NCBI RefSeq assembly: GCF_019693445.1
Contig: NZ_JAHRBL010000006.1
Span: forward strand, 62,001 to 126,000
Source of the DNA: Deinococcus aquaedulcis
Lineage (GTDB): Bacteria > Deinococcota > Deinococci > Deinococcales > Deinococcaceae
Length of the DNA: 64,000 bases
Direction of reading: 5' to 3'
Part shown: in pieces, positions 53,027-64,000 of the stretch
Layout: every line of letters starts with the position of its first letter
How positions within the stretch are numbered: position 1 is the first letter of the stretch
Program-made: the position numbers and the translations under genes
Notes under the pieces: model-generated
What the model was told of the DNA's origin: nothing
The model's database searches: none
Seen by the model: only the letters and a program-made list of their open reading frames with translations

Positions 53027-53179
53027 GTGAGGGTTGGGGCAGTGCTGGGGGGCAATCAGGCCCTGCGCCAGAGGTCCAGGACCCGGTGTGAACCCGCGCT
53101 GTATTCCACCCTGGTGAATTTCGGGGCCACGACGGCGTTTTCCCGAATCCGTCCCGTCACACAATTGTTAGGAAAAACC

Positions 53180-53208
53180 TTGACCAACTCTAGGCCATTC
53201 CATATAGT
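53180..53208 (+). promoter_or_regulatory. Sigma-70-type promoter of the peptide ABC transporter
   Basis: TTGACC (53180-53185) and TATAGT (53203-53208) are separated by exactly 17 bp, the best canonical promoter in the window. It is expected to drive strong expression of the binding-protein gene. Confidence 0.8.
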
Positions 53209-53301
53209 TGGCCTCGCTGGAAAACCGTCGTTCTGCATGCCACCCCCCGGCTCACGCCGGCGCGTTGTCATATTCCAGATCTGCCCCTCCCGGAGGAACC
53301 C

Positions 53302-55068
53302 ATGAAAAAGATTCTGACCCTCGCTCTTGCTCTGACTGTTGGCGCTGCAGGTGCCCAGAGCGCATTTGTCTGGCCCGCTGCCTGGACCGCTGAGCCCAAC
53401 ACTGCCAACAAGCGCGGCGGCGAACTGCGCCTGTCGGCCATCAGCGACTTCAAGACCATGAACCCCTTCACCAGCTCGGAAGCCGACAGCATTCCTGACC
53501 GTATGTCGACGGGCACGGGGCTTTTCACCCAGGATCCCCGCAACGACGAGTTCATCCCCTACATGGCCGCTGGTGCGGCGACGGTGAGCAACAACAACAA
53601 GCGCTTCGTGGTCAAGATCCGTCAGGGCATGAAGTTCAGCGATGGCCAGGCCATCACGGCCGACGACTTCATCACGACCTACAACATTGAGCGTGACGAC
53701 AAGGTCGGAAGCAACAGCTACGACAACTGGTTCCTGGCGGGTAAGCCCATCACGCTGAAGAAGCTGGATAACTACACCCTGCAGTTCGACTTCCCCCAGA
53801 CCAGCTCCAAGGCCTACTCGCTGATGTCGTTCACCCCCTGGCCTGACCACGTGTTCGGCAAGGCCTACCGTGAAGGCGGCGCCGAAGCCATCAAGAAGAT
53901 GTGGGGTCTGTCCACCCCCGCCAGCCAGATCGTGAGCCCCGGTATGTGGACCCTCGAGTCCTACCGCGCCGGCGAGCGCACGGTGTTTAAGAAGAACACC
54001 TTCTGGGGCGACTGGAACAAAGACAGCCGTGGTCAGGAACTGCCTTACCTCAACGGCATGTCCGTGCGCATTGTGGCGGACGCCAACGCCCAGCTGGCTG
54101 CCTTCCTGGCCGGTCAGGTGGACACCATTCCCATGCGTAACGCTGACGACCTGGCCCAGACCAAGCGCGCCATTGACAACGGCAGTCTCAAGGCGTTCCT
54201 GAAGGCGAACGTGAGCCCCCAGGCCACCAGCCAGTGGATCGTGTTCAACTGGAACAAGGCCGGTGACCCCGAGAAGCAGAAGCTGTTCCGCGACGTGCGT
54301 TTCCGCCGCGCCATGAGCCACATCGCCAACCGTCAGGCCATGGTGCAGCTGGCACTGGGTGGTCTGGGCAGCGAAACCTACTTCAGCACCTACCCCATCT
54401 TCACGCAGCAGCTGCAGGCCGGTCTGGCCGCTGGCGCACCCCAGTACAAGTACAACCTCGCCGAAGCCACCCGCCTGCTGGGTCAGATGGGCTACACCAA
54501 GAAGAACGCCCAGGGCTACCTCGTCAACCGCGCAGGCAAGGTGCTGGAATTCAACCTCAGCACCAATGCCGGCAACACGGTGCGCGAGCAGCTGGGCCGC
54601 ATCTTCGCCGACGAGGCCAAGAAGGTCGGCGTGAAGGTCAACTTCACTCCCATTGACTTCAACACCCTCGTGGGCCAGCTGACGGCCAAGGGCGAGAACC
54701 GCCCCTTCGACGCGATCCTGCTGGGTCTGTCCGGCGGCGACAACATCTGGAGCTTCGGCCAGAACGTTGTGCCCTGCGGCACCAACCTGCACTCCTACAA
54801 CAACCCCACCAACGGCAAGTGCCTCACCAGCCAGGAACAGCTGATGACCAAGCTGTACTACCAGGGCGACGCCGAACTGAACGACGCCCGCCGCCGCGCC
54901 ATCGGTGGTCAGCTGATGAAGATCGAAGGCGAGCTGCAGCCGGTCATCTACCTCGTGGGTGGCAACTACCACGTGGCCTTTAACGAGCGTCTGGGCGGCG
55001 AGTACCCCGCCAGCCTGATGAACGCCTACTACGGCCACCGCCTGCAGGCCCTGACCTTCATCAAGTAA
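53302..55068 (+). CDS. Peptide ABC transporter substrate-binding protein
   Basis: A 588-residue periplasmic binding protein of the DppA/OppA family (SBP_bac_5). Signal peptide MKKILTLALALTVGAAGAQS with an A-G-A cleavage site and no lipobox. Family regions: GGELRLSAISDFKTMNPFTS (about residues 38-57), KFSDGQAITADDFITTYNIE, and FRDVRFRRAMSHIANRQAM (about 328-346). GGAGG precedes the ATG. Codon use is strongly biased, fitting high expression from the canonical promoter. Followed by a strong hairpin and the permease genes. Confidence 0.93.
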   Translation: MKKILTLALALTVGAAGAQSAFVWPAAWTAEPNTANKRGGELRLSAISDFKTMNPFTSSEADSIPDRMSTGTGLFTQDPRNDEFIPYMAAGAATVSNNNKRFVVKIRQGMKFSDGQAITADDFITTYNIERDDKVGSNSYDNWFLAGKPITLKKLDNYTLQFDFPQTSSKAYSLMSFTPWPDHVFGKAYREGGAEAIKKMWGLSTPASQIVSPGMWTLESYRAGERTVFKKNTFWGDWNKDSRGQELPYLNGMSVRIVADANAQLAAFLAGQVDTIPMRNADDLAQTKRAIDNGSLKAFLKANVSPQATSQWIVFNWNKAGDPEKQKLFRDVRFRRAMSHIANRQAMVQLALGGLGSETYFSTYPIFTQQLQAGLAAGAPQYKYNLAEATRLLGQMGYTKKNAQGYLVNRAGKVLEFNLSTNAGNTVREQLGRIFADEAKKVGVKVNFTPIDFNTLVGQLTAKGENRPFDAILLGLSGGDNIWSFGQNVVPCGTNLHSYNNPTNGKCLTSQEQLMTKLYYQGDAELNDARRRAIGGQLMKIEGELQPVIYLVGGNYHVAFNERLGGEYPASLMNAYYGHRLQALTFIK

Positions 55069-55092
55069 GTCCAGAGCAGTTCTGCTCCCAAC

Positions 55093-55124
55093 GGGGGGTG
55101 GTCCGCCCGCGCGGACTGCCCCCC
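55093..55124 (+). terminator. Hairpin between binding-protein and permease genes
   Basis: GGGGGG-TG-GTCCGC and GCGGAC-TG-CCCCCC pair around CCGC. With no T tract it may act as a processing or partial stop site that keeps binding protein in excess over permeases. Confidence 0.65.
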
Positions 55125-55153
55125 ACCGCCATGAAGTTCCACGGAGTGCGTTC

Positions 55154-56137
55154 ATGATTCCATTTCTGCTGCGCCGGGTGGTGCAGTCCATCCCGACCCT
55201 GTTGCTGGCTAGTGTGCTGATCTTCTTTGTCATTCAGCTGGCGCCCGGCGATTTTTTAACGCCGGCAAAACTCAACCCAAACATCAGTCCCGAGCAGATT
55301 GCCAACTTGGAGCGGAGTTTTGGGCTGGACCGGCATCCGATTGAGCAGTATTTCCTCTGGATGCGCAATATGCTGTTCAATTTAGACTTCGGCTTGTCCT
55401 TTTCCTATCAGCAGCCAGTCTGGGACGTGATGGGCCCGCGAATCCTGAATTCCATGTACCTCGTGCTTCTCAACCTGGTGTTCTTTTACGCCATTGCCAT
55501 TCCCCTGGGCGTGTTTGGGGCGGTGCGTCAGAACTCCTTCGCTGATAAATCCATCAACGTGGTGCTTTATTTCCTACTGGGCTTTCCCAGCTTCTTCCTG
55601 GCTCTGATTGTGATTTACGGCATTCTGCAGTTGCGTCAGGCAACGGGTTGGGACATTCCTTTTATCGGCATGACCAGCAACAATTTTGATCAGCTCTCGC
55701 CGCTGGGCAAGGCGCTGGATGTCTTTAAGCATTTGCTGATTCCGGCGCTGGTGCTGGCTGTGAGTGACGCGGCGGGCCTCACGCGTGTGATCCGGGGCCA
55801 GATGTTAGAAGTCATGCGCTCTGATTACATCCGCACTGCGCGCGCCAAAGGTGTCAGTGAGCGCACTGCCATTTGGAAGCACACCTTCCGCAACGCCATT
55901 TTGCCGATTGTGGCGGGCATTGGTGGTCTGCTGCCCGCAGCCATCAGCGGCGCGGGCTTTCTGGAAGTGGTCTTTGCGTATCCGGGCATTACGCCCATGC
56001 TGCTTGACGCACTCAACGCCCAGGATCTGTATCTGATTGCTGGCTTTACAGTGATCAGCACGGTCCTGTTGATCGTGGGCAATGCCCTGAGCGACATTCT
56101 TCTTGCGGTGGTTGACCCCCGCATCAAGGTCGGGTGA
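55154..56137 (+). CDS. dppB: Peptide ABC transporter permease (DppB-like)
   Basis: A 327-residue inner-membrane permease. It shows the DppB start MIPFLLRRVVQSIPTLLLAS, QLAPGDFLTPAKLNPNISPE, five further helices and the coupling loop DYIRTARAKGVSERTAIWKH (about residues 227-246). The first half uses more AT-rich codons than its neighbours. Its stop overlaps the next start by GTGA. Confidence 0.92.
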   Translation: MIPFLLRRVVQSIPTLLLASVLIFFVIQLAPGDFLTPAKLNPNISPEQIANLERSFGLDRHPIEQYFLWMRNMLFNLDFGLSFSYQQPVWDVMGPRILNSMYLVLLNLVFFYAIAIPLGVFGAVRQNSFADKSINVVLYFLLGFPSFFLALIVIYGILQLRQATGWDIPFIGMTSNNFDQLSPLGKALDVFKHLLIPALVLAVSDAAGLTRVIRGQMLEVMRSDYIRTARAKGVSERTAIWKHTFRNAILPIVAGIGGLLPAAISGAGFLEVVFAYPGITPMLLDALNAQDLYLIAGFTVISTVLLIVGNALSDILLAVVDPRIKVG

Positions 56138-57276
56138 TTGGCGTGACCACCACCACTCCTCAGGCCGTCTCCCGTCGCAAGCGCGAGGGGGGTAACTCTC
56201 AGCTTGCTGTGGCCTGGAGCCAGTTCAGGAAAAACCGTCTGGCCCAGCTTGGCGGCGCGCTGATTATCCTGCTGTACCTGATGGCCGTGTTCGCGCCGTT
56301 CCTGGCACCCAGCGGCCTCTCCACCTACTCGACCACCAACATCACCCGGTTTCATCCGCCAACCCCCATTCACTTCCGCGACCCGGAAACTGGGGCCTTT
56401 GGTCGGCCATTCGTGTATAAATACGGCCAGAAATTCAACGAGACCACCTTCGTGAATGAATTCGGGCCCACAGGCGAGAAGTGCCCCATCTACTTTGGGG
56501 TGCGCGGTGACTCGTACAAGATTCTGGGCATTCCCGGCAACATTCACCTGTTCGGCACAGGCAAACCCGACTGCGGTGTGTACTTGCTGGGTGCGGAGGA
56601 TCTGGGCCGCGACCTGCTGAGCCGCACGCTCTACGCGTCGCAGATCAGCCTGACAATCGGCCTGGGCGCCGTGCTGATCAGCACCGTCATTGGCCTCTTT
56701 ATGGGGGCTATGGCCGCCTATTTCGGCGGCATTGTGGACACCATCATCATGCGCTTTGTGGAGGTGCTGTCGTCTATCCCCGGCCTCTTCCTGCTGCTGC
56801 TGCTGCGCAGTATCTTCCCCAAAGACATCAATCCTATCTTCGCGTTGTACGTGATTCTGGGCATTCTGGCGTTTATCGGCTGGGGCGGCCTGGCACGGGT
56901 TACGCGCGGGCAGTTGCTCAGCGTACGCGAGCAGGACTTCGTGTCGGCGGCCAAGAGCCTGGGCGCCAGCGACAACCGCATCATGATCCGGCACATGCTG
57001 CCCACCATGACCACCTACGTGATCGTGACCACCTCGCTTGCGATTCCCAGCTACATCCTGCTGGAATCGGGCCTGAGCTTCCTGGGGATTGGGGCCGTGG
57101 AGCCCTACGCCTCGTGGGGCAGCCTGCTCAAACTCGCCCAGGACGGCGGCCTGAGCAGCCTGAACCAGCGTCCCTGGGTGCTGGCACCGGGCTTCTTCAT
57201 CGTGTTCACGGTAATGTGCTTTCAGTTGCTGGGTGACGGCCTGCGCGACGCCTTCGACCCCCGCAAGCGGTCGTAA
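56134..57276 (+). CDS. dppC: Peptide ABC transporter permease (DppC-like)
   Basis: A 380-residue permease, longer than E. coli DppC (300) because of an extra periplasmic loop of about 85 residues (about 60-150) with two cysteines (KCPIYFG and DCGVYLLG). Helix 1 is [39 protein letters not shown] and the coupling loop [20 protein letters not shown] (about 269-288) are typical. The GTG start overlaps the dppB stop. A strong hairpin follows. Confidence 0.92.
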   Translation: MIGVTTTTPQAVSRRKREGGNSQLAVAWSQFRKNRLAQLGGALIILLYLMAVFAPFLAPSGLSTYSTTNITRFHPPTPIHFRDPETGAFGRPFVYKYGQKFNETTFVNEFGPTGEKCPIYFGVRGDSYKILGIPGNIHLFGTGKPDCGVYLLGAEDLGRDLLSRTLYASQISLTIGLGAVLISTVIGLFMGAMAAYFGGIVDTIIMRFVEVLSSIPGLFLLLLLRSIFPKDINPIFALYVILGILAFIGWGGLARVTRGQLLSVREQDFVSAAKSLGASDNRIMIRHMLPTMTTYVIVTTSLAIPSYILLESGLSFLGIGAVEPYASWGSLLKLAQDGGLSSLNQRPWVLAPGFFIVFTVMCFQLLGDGLRDAFDPRKRS

Positions 57277-57287
57277 GCGCACCAGAC

Positions 57288-57320
57288 ACGGGCGCGGCCG
57301 GCACTGCGGGCCGCGCCCGT
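57288..57320 (+). terminator. Hairpin between permease and ATPase genes
   Basis: ACGGGCGCGGCC and GGCCGCGCCCGT pair perfectly (12 bp) around a 9-nt loop, then GAACACTTTT. Together with TATGAT at about 57353 it suggests the ATPase genes may have their own promoter. Confidence 0.7.
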
Positions 57321-57386
57321 GAACACTTTTCCCCTTACAATTCAAAGCAGTTGTATGATGTACAGCGTGCAGAAAACGGAGGAACA

Positions 57387-59437
<2,051 letters not shown>

Positions 59438-59440
59438 ACG

Positions 59441-59476
59441 CAGATGGTCGATAGCCAAAGGCTGATGGCCGATGGC
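59441..59476. repeat. Heptad-repeat run
   Basis: AGATGGT CGATAGC CAAAGGC TGATGGC CGATGGC: five 7-bp units of the GATGGC kind, without a mirrored arm, just past the dppF stop. Confidence 0.6.
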
Positions 59477-59477
59477 G

Positions 59478-59514
59478 CACCCGCTCCCAGCATTTGGGGG
59501 CGGGTGGTTTGTTT
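59478..59514 (+). terminator. Terminator of the peptide transporter operon
   Basis: CACCCGCTCCC and GGGGGCGGGTG pair (one wobble) around AGCATTT, followed by GTTTGTTT. Confidence 0.8.
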
Positions 59515-59755
59515 GGAAGGGGGATGCGGGCAGGATGGGTCGGGTATGGCCCAGCGCCTCCACGTTCCTAGTCCTGGTACGGCGCTTGTTTCGCTTTGAT
59601 TTCGAGGCGAGAGTCTGCCAGAGGAGGCGCCCCCAGCCTCATGCGGAGAACAGGTGCCTCACCCCGATCTTCGTCTCCCCGCCTTCTGTGATTTCTGTTT
59701 CATTCCTGACGGGGCCTCTCACATCTCATATTGAGAGGCGGGTCAGCATGACTTC

Positions 59756-61057
59756 ATGAAATCAGCGCTTCCCGCCGTGCTTTCCGTCGCCTCCGCTCTG
59801 GCCCTGGGCAGTGCCCAGGCCGCCGACCTGCGTATTTACCCCAGCTTCTCGGAGGTGCGCCAGCCGGTGAGCAGCAGCACCACCACCCTCAGCGTGAACC
59901 TGCCGCAGGACACCTGGGAAAGCATTTTGGCGGGCAGCCTGGACCTGGACGGCCTGGCCTTTACGCAGGCCATTCAGAAGCAGGAGCCCAACTGGCTGGC
60001 CAGCCTGGAAGGCAAGACGGTGTACCTGAAGCGCGGCGACACCACCGAACCCGTGACGCTGGTGCGCGCCCGCGACCTGCTGGTCAAAGATGCCCAGGGC
60101 CGCTTTTTCAACGCTCGTTACGAGGAGCTGCAGTTTGATGTGCTGCCCCCCGTGAACGCCCAGCGCCCCACCCAGTCGGTGACCTACACACTGGCCCGCC
60201 CCGGGCAGGGCACCCTGGGCTACTTGACCCGCGCGGTGACGTGGCAGCCGCGCTACACCCTGAAAGCCAGCAGCGCGGGCGCCCAGCTGAGCGCCCTGGC
60301 CGATATCCGCAACACCACCGAGCAACCGTATGACGTGCAGAACACCGAGCTATACGCGGGTGACGTCAGCGTGCAGAATCAGGAAGAAGCCGCCTACATG
60401 ATGCGCGACGGCGCGATGCCGCAGGTGGCTATGGCGGCGCCCGCAGCCCCTGCTCCCAAGATTCAGAGCCAGGGCGAGCTGCGCGGCCTGTACCGCTACG
60501 CCCTGACCACCCCCTTCACCCTGCCCGCCAACAGCGTGGTGACCTTGCCCTTCCTGGCGCCCAAGCTCACCACCTTTGAGCGTTACGTGGGGCTGAACAC
60601 CTACTTCGGCACCGATACGCGCGAGGGGAACCTCAACCGCTTCTACCGTTTTAAGGCCGATGAGCGCCTCCCCGCCGGGCCCATCACCGTGCGCGAGGAC
60701 GGCCGTATCGTGGGTCAGACGAACATTGGCGAAACGCGCGAGGGAGGCACGGTGGACTTCACGCTGGGCGAGGACCCGGATGTGGCCTACACCCGCACCG
60801 TGCAGACCACCGCGCAGGTGAAAGACGCCAAGGGCAACGTGACCAAAACGACCTACCGCGTTACCTACGCCTTTGAAAGCAGCAAGGACCGCGCCATCCG
60901 CGCCGAGGTCACCGAGCGCATTGGCGGGCGCGTGATCATCATTGACAACGCGGCGCCCGTGCGCAACCAGGGCATGGCCAGCCTGAAGGTGGACATCCCC
61001 GCCAAGGGCAAGATCAGCAAGAGCTTTACCGTGGTGGTGGACAACAGCGCCAGCTGA
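59756..61057 (+). CDS. Exported DUF4139 protein
   Basis: A 433-residue exported protein. Signal peptide MKSALPAVLSVASALALGSA with cleavage after A-Q-A. The DUF4139 region spans about residues 150-430: LGYLTRAVTWQPRYTLK, ADIRNTTEQPYDVQNTELYA, LYRYALTTPFTLPANSVVTL and RYVGLNTYFGTDTREG. All-beta in character, without cysteines, so a surface or periplasmic structural protein is likely; the family has no known activity. A hairpin overlaps the presumed ribosome site. Confidence 0.82.
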   Translation: MKSALPAVLSVASALALGSAQAADLRIYPSFSEVRQPVSSSTTTLSVNLPQDTWESILAGSLDLDGLAFTQAIQKQEPNWLASLEGKTVYLKRGDTTEPVTLVRARDLLVKDAQGRFFNARYEELQFDVLPPVNAQRPTQSVTYTLARPGQGTLGYLTRAVTWQPRYTLKASSAGAQLSALADIRNTTEQPYDVQNTELYAGDVSVQNQEEAAYMMRDGAMPQVAMAAPAAPAPKIQSQGELRGLYRYALTTPFTLPANSVVTLPFLAPKLTTFERYVGLNTYFGTDTREGNLNRFYRFKADERLPAGPITVREDGRIVGQTNIGETREGGTVDFTLGEDPDVAYTRTVQTTAQVKDAKGNVTKTTYRVTYAFESSKDRAIRAEVTERIGGRVIIIDNAAPVRNQGMASLKVDIPAKGKISKSFTVVVDNSAS

Positions 61058-61069
61058 AGCAGGTCAGAA

Positions 61070-61104
61070 AAGACGCCGGGGTTGTCCGCCCCGGCGTCTT
61101 TCGT
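61070..61104 (+). terminator. Intrinsic terminator of the DUF4139 gene
   Basis: AAGACGCCGGGG and CCCCGGCGTCTT pair perfectly (12 bp) around TTGTCCG, followed by TCGTT. Confidence 0.88.
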
Positions 61105-61157
61105 TGTGGATTGAGGGTGCTGCGGGCAGAGGCGAAGCCGCCACCTTTTTCTTCGAG

Positions 61158-61930
61158 CTACACCGCGTCCTGGCGCAAGGTCGCCGTCTGTTCATCCAGC
61201 AGGCCGCCCAGGTACTCCAGCACATTCACCTTGACTGGCATGAAGTAGGCATGCTGGCCACGTTGCCGGGCAAAGTGCAGCAGGTCGGCCGCGAAGGCGC
61301 GGTTGCATGCCAGCGTGGGCGCAAACGAGCGGGGAAACACCGCGTGGTTGCGCGCCCGCCAGTAGTTGAAGCTGGCTTCGGTGAGGATGCTGGTCGCCCC
61401 CCACCACACCGGCAGGTCCTCGGGGACCAGATCGGCCCAGGTGTCGGCCACGCGCAGATCGAAAAAGGGCTGGGTGAACACCCCGCAGGCGCCCGCGTCC
61501 AGCTTCCGGGCCAGATAATCCCGCTCGCGCACGAACGACTGCCGGTAGGGGTCCAGGCCAGCGTAGACGCGCAGCTGCGGCGCCTCGCGCCTCAGGCGGC
61601 GGATCAGGTCCACGGCGTCCACGTCGTACACGCGGGCGCTCATGTCGGCGGGGGCGTCGCCGGTGATCACCAGGACCTCGTCAATGCCGTGCCCGGCCAG
61701 CAGGGGCAGAAACGGCAGCGGCTCGCGGGGGTTAAAGTCCACCGCGCGCAGGTGCGGAATGGCTGCAAAGCCCGGCCGCGCAAAGCCGCACCCCGCCCAG
61801 GACCGCAGCGAGTACCGCGTGAGGTCCGGCACGTTGATGGTGTCCACTCCGCGCAGGTGCGCTGCCACCTCGGCCAGTTCAGCCCGCAGCCCCGAGCGGC
61901 TGCGTGGCACGAGTTCTACGGAGACGCGGG

Positions 61931-61934
<4 letters not shown>
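61158..61934 (-). CDS. Methylenetetrahydrofolate reductase-like protein
   Basis: A 258-residue member of the MTHFR superfamily, shorter than E. coli MetF (296). It reduces methylene-THF to methyl-THF, the methyl donor for MetH. Recognisable are [12 protein letters not shown] at the N-terminus (E in the position of the catalytic Glu), [20 protein letters not shown] (about 87-106), and [14 protein letters not shown] (about 146-159). Its ATG overlaps the metH stop as ATGA, so it is co-translated with its functional partner, which supports the call. Confidence 0.85.

Positions 61935-64000
<2,066 letters not shown>

Larger units (their letters stand above)
52979..53301. other. Intergenic region: secG terminator and transporter promoter
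   Basis: No gene. It contains the secG terminator and the peptide-transporter promoter listed separately, and a leader of about 85 nt ending in GGAGG 6 nt before the ATG of the binding-protein gene. Confidence 0.7.
59438..59755. other. Gene-free stretch: heptad run, terminator, leader hairpin
   Basis: No gene is supported. From left to right it holds a heptad run (59441-59476), the dppF terminator (59478-59514), about 200 bp with no recognised feature, and a hairpin GCCTCTC / GAGAGGC (59714-59739) that includes the likely ribosome site of the DUF4139 gene. Confidence 0.55.

Noticed and set aside
59472..59759. A 95-codon plus-strand frame before the DUF4139 gene
   Set aside because: It starts inside the dppF terminator, contains a terminator hairpin, and has no ribosome site; the sequence around its end is the leader of the DUF4139 gene.

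Overview
The window looks like a piece of a Deinococcus chromosome. It is GC-rich, and the gene content fits that genus: BshC, a DrUvrD-like helicase, NrnA, a DUF4139 exported protein, a formate dehydrogenase with DUF1641 and FdhD, and a membrane iron-sulfur EtfD-like reductase. About nineteen genes have a TANNNT-type -10 box (sometimes CACAAT) only 6-7 nt before an ATG or GTG, the leaderless layout known to be common in Deinococcus. No tRNA, rRNA, CRISPR array, prophage or transposase gene was seen. The genus is inferred from recognised families, not from a database search.

Layout. 1-2.3 kb: bshC (cut by the window edge), a Crp/Fnr regulator, a TagA/WecG glycosyltransferase. 2.7-6.5 kb: a minus-strand group with a class III aminotransferase, a lipoprotein, a degenerate phosphotransferase-fold protein and a DinB protein. 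6.6-14.8 kb: DUF4180, proline-catabolic PruA, a ROK sugar kinase with a DUF4127 protein, a DUF59 iron-sulfur assembly factor with two divergent rhodaneses, and a second class III aminotransferase. 15-22.7 kb: small lipoprotein, alpha/beta hydrolase, formate dehydrogenase operon, CDF metal transporter. 22.8-25 kb: UvrD helicase followed by a 560-bp G-rich inverted-repeat region. 25.6-31.2 kb: a NUDIX gene, then a five-gene MoxR / membrane protein / VWA-metallopeptidase / NudC / LRV-repeat operon. 31.3-32.8 kb: a lipoprotein and a newly noted 46-residue exported peptide, divergent from a winged-helix regulator. 32.9-43.9 kb: EtfD-like reductase with a repeated W-P-K tail, DegV, a beta-lactamase-fold lipoprotein, NrnA, a HAD phosphatase, isocitrate lyase and a beta-helix lipoprotein. 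44-46.9 kb: a GGDEF protein between two copies of a structured repeat, one of which splits a gene. 46.9-52.7 kb: cytidine deaminase, CNNM/CorC transporter, YhdH-type oxidoreductase, subtilase, DUF2227 protein, SecG. 53-59.4 kb: a complete Dpp/Opp peptide ABC transporter. 59.8-64 kb: DUF4139 protein, MTHFR-like protein and MetH (N-terminus off the window).

The genes are mostly core metabolism: peptide import, proline and amino-group catabolism, glyoxylate shunt, formate oxidation, the methionine/folate cycle, redox thiol and Fe-S maintenance, DNA repair and envelope proteins. The most unusual material is between and inside genes: (i) two copies of a roughly 130-bp element with three stems kept by compensatory changes, (ii) short palindromic arrays of 7-bp (once 8-bp) units at seven places, two of them inside the metH reading frame, (iii) facing G-quadruplex-type tracts behind uvrD, and (iv) an exported small peptide paired with a regulator.
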